Below are positions 63,197 to 64,000 of a DNA stretch of 64,000 nucleotides, piece by piece. Within the stretch, counting starts at the first letter, position 1; every line of letters starts with the position of its first letter. The notes beneath the pieces are model-generated. The model was not told where the DNA came from and did not search any database. It saw only the letters and a program-made list of their open reading frames with translations. This DNA is from Chloranthus sessilifolius (Eukaryota > Streptophyta > Magnoliopsida > Chloranthales > Chloranthaceae). A program made the position numbers and the translations under genes. The stretch is from NCBI GenBank assembly GCA_021018995.1, contig CM037593.1:3128088-3192087 (forward strand), given 5' to 3'.

Positions 63197-64000
63197 GGCA
63201 TTGAACCAGATCACTGAAATTATTAAAAAAATATAAATACAAATTAAAAAATAATAATAATAAATGGAAGATAAAGGATTACATTTTGTTTGATTTACAT
63301 ATGCTATTGGAAAAGGGTGTTCTTGAAGATGTGCTTGTTGTGGGGAAAAACAGAAAGGACATGGCTAAATTTGGATATGCCACATTCAGCTCTTTTCTAC
63401 ATCAGATGGGAGAAAAATAGCGATCCTGTGTGCAGTGTGCTTATGCATTTAGAAGCTGTATAATGTAAATATAACCATTTTTTAGACTAGAGATAGAGTC
63501 CACCACAAGGTCAGCACACCATGTTTATCTCCTTGATAAAACGTTTCAAAGCCTTTTTAATTTTACGAAAGGTTATAGTATGATTTTTACACTGTTGAAT
63601 CTTGTCAAGATCTTACTTCACTGATTTCCAGGTTTTTGAATGACACCACTAACGTTGGAAGTGAGCACCATCGTTGCTACAAACTGGTGCATGTGCTCGT
63701 TGGTGGGGGTTCGATCAATTTGGCCCTCTTTCATTGACCAAAAACTGGAACATACAGAAAGATGCTTAATTGTGTGATTAATGGATATTTATTCTAATTC
63801 GTATTGCTTGTTACTTTAAATTCCAAACTGACGAGGTTAATCGGATATTTGGGATGACTTAATCAATGCAATGTTTGAGCTATCTTAAATGCAGACTTGG
63901 GGTGCACCGATAGCAATTCTTTGTAGAGCCAGAAAGTGACACCATCGGCGGTGCCAAAGCATCAGAGTATATGCCAGGCGTGATTGGCCAATCGCTGAAT
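63197..64000 (+). other. 3' UTR and downstream sequence of the SLC19-type gene
   Basis: A candidate poly(A) signal AATAAA is at 63259-63264, 63 bp after the stop. Further AT-rich sequence includes tgtaaatataacc at 63465. No other gene or repeat recognised to the window end. Confidence 0.45.

Overview
This window is plant nuclear DNA, most likely from a flowering plant. It has plant-type Ty1-copia, Ty3-gypsy chromovirus, L1, RTE, SINE and hAT elements, AT-rich spacers and split genes with GT-AG introns. I cannot name the species. The very long, repeat-filled introns would fit a large-genome lineage, but that is a guess.

Two host genes are present, both on the + strand. (1) At 1800-2021 lies the terminal exon of a WDR26-like WD40 gene whose other exons are off the left edge. 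(2) From 7548 to 63196 runs one complete gene of ten small exons. I assembled it by eye from splice sites, reading phase and family resemblance. It encodes a 438-residue carrier of the SLC19 / reduced-folate-carrier type (the vitamin transporter family known from animals). CDS is only 1317 bp of 55.6 kb. Introns are 4.8, 3.6, 19.7, 5.6, 14.2, 0.12, 3.7, 1.1 and 1.4 kb. All nine junctions keep the reading frame with canonical GT-AG borders. Most lone open frames elsewhere belong to transposons inside its introns.

Layout. 1-1799: WDR26 intron carrying the 5' end of a minus-strand LTR retrotransposon. 2022-7547: intergenic, with a SINE, several MITEs and one hAT MITE 265 bp before the carrier's start codon. 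Intron 1: three hAT-type MITEs, a chromovirus pol scrap fused to a copia end, and other debris. Intron 2: an LTR and tandem duplications. Intron 3 (19.7 kb): a LINE 3' end, copia and gypsy pieces, an LTR, a 1.06-kb hAT-like element, and a 6.1-kb L1 (minus) carrying a second 4.2-kb L1 (plus) inside it, each with its own target-site duplication (TSD). Intron 4: a large MITE and a truncated LINE. Intron 5 (14.2 kb): copia debris, a 192-bp tandem duplication, two RTE-LINE scraps, and a 5.3-kb hAT element with a decayed transposase nested in an older hAT-type element that abuts a third. Introns 7-9: copia debris, hAT MITEs and one Mutator-type MITE with a 9-bp TSD.

The most coherent mobile system is a hAT family with ends reading roughly CANGGNTCAAAAT and subterminal ATCGTCCGAT/ATCGGCCGAT motifs. 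One long copy (46665-51967) carries the transposase remnant. About nine short non-autonomous relatives, most with recognisable 8-bp TSDs, are scattered through the introns and flanks of the carrier gene.
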